A DNA stretch of 16,926 nucleotides from Oxalobacteraceae bacterium. Its GTDB lineage: Bacteria > Pseudomonadota > Gammaproteobacteria > Burkholderiales > Burkholderiaceae_D. The translations under genes and the position numbers were made by a program. Positions 14,841 through 16,926 of this stretch are shown here, one piece after another (position 1 is the stretch's first letter; every line of letters starts with the position of its first letter). The stretch covers positions 1 through 16,926 of the forward strand of contig JAIXQV010000173.1 of NCBI GenBank assembly GCA_027485535.1, given 5' to 3'. Under the pieces are notes generated by a model. It was not told the DNA's origin. It ran no database searches and saw only the letters and a list, made by a program, of their open reading frames with translations.

Positions 14841-16763
14841 TCACTGCTTAGGCGCAGTCAGTGCCTTGGGCTCAGGCGTGGTCTTGAGAATTTCTGCCTT
14901 CGCGCGTTTACGAATCACACCAAGATAGCCCGCCATCTCTTGGGCAGCGATAAATTCTTCTACCTGCTGCTTTTCTGATTTGATCGCTTCCGCATCTGCC
15001 GCTTGCTCGTCGATCGAATTGATGCGGAAGATGCTATAGCCCTTTCCAGGCACAGAGACACCGACGAAGGCCGGCAACTTGGTGGGGTCAGCTTTCATGA
15101 TGGCGGTGACCGCCGGCGCAGATACGCCGTTGAAATTGGCGCGTGATACTTGTTTGGATCCACCAAACTCTGCGCTTCCGCCTGCCTTCAACTCGGCCAG
15201 ACGCTTCTCGCCGGCTTCCTTGGCAAGTTTCTCTGCCTCTATCGACACCACACGCTCTTCAATGGCTTTCTTTACGTCAGCCAGAGGTACCTTGGCGACC
15301 GGCTTGTACTCGACAACACGACCGGAGATGTAAATGCCTGAGCCCACCTCAATCGCTTCCGTGTTGTGTTTGCCCTTGATAGCGTCGTCCGCGAAAATCG
15401 CCGCCAGGAATTTCGGCTGGTTGTACGCTGCCTGCTTTGGCAGCGACGGATTCGGCTGACGGGTCAGACCTGCTGCGGTCTCGATCTTGAGCCCCAGCTT
15501 GTCAGCGACAGGCTTCAGACTATCTGGCTGCTCATAGACCATATTATTAAAGGTCTCGATCATCGAGGCGATTTTTTTGCCAGCCTCGGTGCGACGGATT
15601 TCATCTTCGATATTGGACTTCACCTCTGACAGCGGACGCGTCGCCGCCGGCTTGATGGAGGTCAGTTTGATGATGTGAAAACCGAAATCGGACTCGACGA
15701 TGCCACTGATCTCACCCTCTTTAAGCTGATAAGCAGCATCTTCAAACGGCTTGACCATCATGCCCTTGCCGAAGAACTCAAGATCACCACCACGCTCGGC
15801 CGAGCCGGGGTCGTCGGAATTCTCTTTAGCGAGCTTGGCAAAATCACCCGGGCTTTTTTTCACCGCAGCGAGTAATTTCTCGGCCTTGGCCTTGGCGGCG
15901 CCCTTCTCAGTGGCCGACATCACCTTGCCCGCCTTGATCAGAATATGGCTGGCACGACGTTGCTCATCCGACTTGTAGCGCGCTTGGTTTTGTTCGTAAA
16001 ACTTTTTGATCTGCTCTTCGCTCACCACGATTTGATCTTCCACCATCGGAGCGGACAGTACGACGAACTCAGCCTTCAAGGATTCCGGGATTTGGAATTG
16101 AGCCGGGAAGCGATCGTAGAACTCCTGCACCATCGCATCGGTGATTTTCACCTGTGCGCGGAAATCTTTTGAATCGACGCTTAGCTCTTGTATCTCACGT
16201 TTTTGCTGATTGAGCGAAGACAGACGCAGGGCAATCGCACTTGGCGCAAAGGCACTTCCCTGAACAGCTGCGTTCACTTGCTGCATCGCCAAGTCATGGC
16301 GTAACGTGGCCTCGAATTTTTCAGGGTTCAAGCCCTGCGCCGCCAGCAGTTGCTGATAGCGCTCTTTGTTGAACTTGCCATCAGCGTCGGTCAAGCCGGG
16401 GATGCTGATGATGGTCTGCCGTACCATATCATCCGAGGCAGTCAGGTGCTTGTCGGCGACGTCTTTGACCAAGGCCTTTTGCGCAACCAGATTCTCAAGC
16501 GCACCCATCCTGGCATCGGGCGTATCAAACATGGCTGGATTGAATTGGTCACCAAACATCTGCTTGAAACGATCCAGCTGCCGTGCCTGAGCAGCATCCC
16601 ATTCTTTTTGGTAAATCTTCTGCCCAGCGACTTCAGCGACTACGGCTTCGCGGTCGCTCATGCTGGTGTAACTTTGCAAGCCGAAAAAGGCAAACGAAGG
16701 GAGAATAATCAGCAGCAGCAGAAACTGCATCAGCCGTTGATGGGTGCGGAAGAAATCAAGCAT
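14841..16763 (-). CDS. ppiD: PpiD-type periplasmic folding chaperone / parvulin
   Basis: This 640-residue protein is a membrane-anchored chaperone that sits by the Sec translocon and helps newly exported proteins fold. A short basic N-terminus precedes one transmembrane helix at about 11-28, leaving the rest in the periplasm. Residues about 30-255 form the SurA-like N-terminal chaperone region. A parvulin (PPIC) domain lies at about 266-368, with ASHILIKAGK (271-280), GGDLEFFGKG (325-334) and FGFHIIKL (360-367). A second, degenerate region completes the C-terminal half. Length and layout match PpiD rather than soluble SurA. AAGAG (complement of 16770-16774) is the ribosome site for ATG 16763. 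It is downstream of tRNA-Asp but separated by a terminator, so it probably has its own promoter. Confidence 0.92.
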   Translation of the reverse strand: MLDFFRTHQRLMQFLLLLIILPSFAFFGLQSYTSMSDREAVVAEVAGQKIYQKEWDAAQARQLDRFKQMFGDQFNPAMFDTPDARMGALENLVAQKALVKDVADKHLTASDDMVRQTIISIPGLTDADGKFNKERYQQLLAAQGLNPEKFEATLRHDLAMQQVNAAVQGSAFAPSAIALRLSSLNQQKREIQELSVDSKDFRAQVKITDAMVQEFYDRFPAQFQIPESLKAEFVVLSAPMVEDQIVVSEEQIKKFYEQNQARYKSDEQRRASHILIKAGKVMSATEKGAAKAKAEKLLAAVKKSPGDFAKLAKENSDDPGSAERGGDLEFFGKGMMVKPFEDAAYQLKEGEISGIVESDFGFHIIKLTSIKPAATRPLSEVKSNIEDEIRRTEAGKKIASMIETFNNMVYEQPDSLKPVADKLGLKIETAAGLTRQPNPSLPKQAAYNQPKFLAAIFADDAIKGKHNTEAIEVGSGIYISGRVVEYKPVAKVPLADVKKAIEERVVSIEAEKLAKEAGEKRLAELKAGGSAEFGGSKQVSRANFNGVSAPAVTAIMKADPTKLPAFVGVSVPGKGYSIFRINSIDEQAADAEAIKSEKQQVEEFIAAQEMAGYLGVIRKRAKAEILKTTPEPKALTAPKQ

Positions 16764-16814
16764 GGCGCACTCTTAGTCCTTGCCCGTGGTCGGGCTAATC
16801 ATTATGGGATGCAT

Positions 16815-16843
16815 AAAAAAAGGCGAACACTGGGTTCGCCTTT
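16815..16843 (-). terminator. Intrinsic terminator of the tRNA-Asp transcript
   Basis: Read on the - strand, AGGCGAAC (complement of 16834-16841) pairs with GTTCGCCT (complement of 16821-16828) around a 5-nt loop, and the flanking A/T bases extend the stem. A run of seven T follows (16815-16821). It lies 7 nt after the tRNA CCA end and before ppiD, so it should separate the two transcripts. Confidence 0.85.
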
Positions 16844-16850
16844 CTGGGTC

Positions 16851-16926
16851 TGGCGGAGTGGACGGGACTCGAACCCGCGACCCCCGGCGTGACAGGCCGG
16901 TATTCTAACCGACTGAACTACCACTC
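16851..16926 (-). tRNA. tRNA-Asp (anticodon GUC), first base outside the window
   Basis: On the - strand the sequence folds as a full cloverleaf. The acceptor stem is (G)GAGTGG with CCACTCC, the discriminator is G, and the CCA is encoded (complement of 16851-16853). The anticodon stem CCGGC/GCCGG holds the loop CTGTCAC with anticodon GTC at 16891-16893. The T-loop TTCGAGT is present. G73 and GUC are the expected aspartate identity elements. Only the first G of the 77-nt gene is missing, at the window edge. Confidence 0.96.

Noticed and set aside
15079..16172. Several + strand frames of 63-87 codons antisense to ppiD
   Set aside because: They mirror the codon pattern of ppiD, have no recognisable domains and no operon context.
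16782..16795. Small hairpin GCCCG-TGGT-CGGGC in the ppiD leader
   Set aside because: Only five pairs with no U-tract or conserved context. Too small to call a regulatory element.
16801..16806. CATAAT on the - strand as a -10 box for ppiD
   Set aside because: Five of six bases match, but no acceptable -35 hexamer lies at proper spacing, because the region is taken up by the tRNA terminator.
16350..16892. Long + strand frame antisense to ppiD and tRNA-Asp
   Set aside because: ppiD on the other strand is clearly real, and the C-terminal tail is a translation of the tRNA complement.
1..16926. Mobile elements, CRISPR arrays, attachment sites, defence genes
   Set aside because: No transposase or integrase, no regularly spaced repeats, no duplicated tRNA end and no shift in composition were seen. 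All genes belong to secretion or core metabolism.

Overview
The window reads as chromosomal core sequence of a Gram-negative proteobacterium, most likely a betaproteobacterium of the Burkholderiales type. The grounds are a type II secretion (gsp) operon that includes gspN and a short GspC with no PDZ domain, and a ppiD-type folding factor directly downstream of tRNA-Asp, which is a common betaproteobacterial neighbourhood. The sequence is moderately GC-rich and evenly packed with genes. I see no insertion sequence, prophage, CRISPR array or region of foreign composition.

Positions 1-9290 hold the distal part of one gsp operon on the + strand, in the order J (5' end cut off), K, L, M, N, D, E, F, C. 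J to N are coupled by ATGA overlaps or abutting codons; D, E, F and C follow with gaps of 11-55 nt. Together they encode minor pseudopilins (J, K), the inner-membrane platform (L, M, F, C, N), the secretin (D) and the cytoplasmic ATPase (E). The major pseudopilin gspG and gspH/gspI are expected just upstream, outside the window. The prepilin peptidase is not here.

Positions 9291-9604 form a 314-nt gap with no gene. It holds a weak terminator-like repeat, a 6-bp palindrome and a folded leader just before the next gene. Positions 9605-12338 hold a two-gene unit: a DadA-like FAD dehydrogenase overlapping by 20 nt a fused NAD(P)HX epimerase/dehydratase. This unit runs convergently into a YbbA/LolD-type ABC ATPase on the - strand (12397-13089).

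The ATPase is divergent from a TesA-type SGNH esterase, and the two start codons share two bases. The esterase is followed at once by mnmH/selU (tRNA 2-selenouridine synthase). Beyond a hairpin at 14795-14822 lies ppiD on the - strand. The window ends in a tRNA-Asp(GUC), also on the - strand, with a clear intrinsic terminator between the tRNA and ppiD.

I found no convincing new system. The points most worth a second look are the overlapping divergent starts with an orphan ATPase, the structured leader before the dadA-like gene, the reduced GspC and permuted gsp order, and the coupling of an amino-acid dehydrogenase to NAD(P)HX repair.
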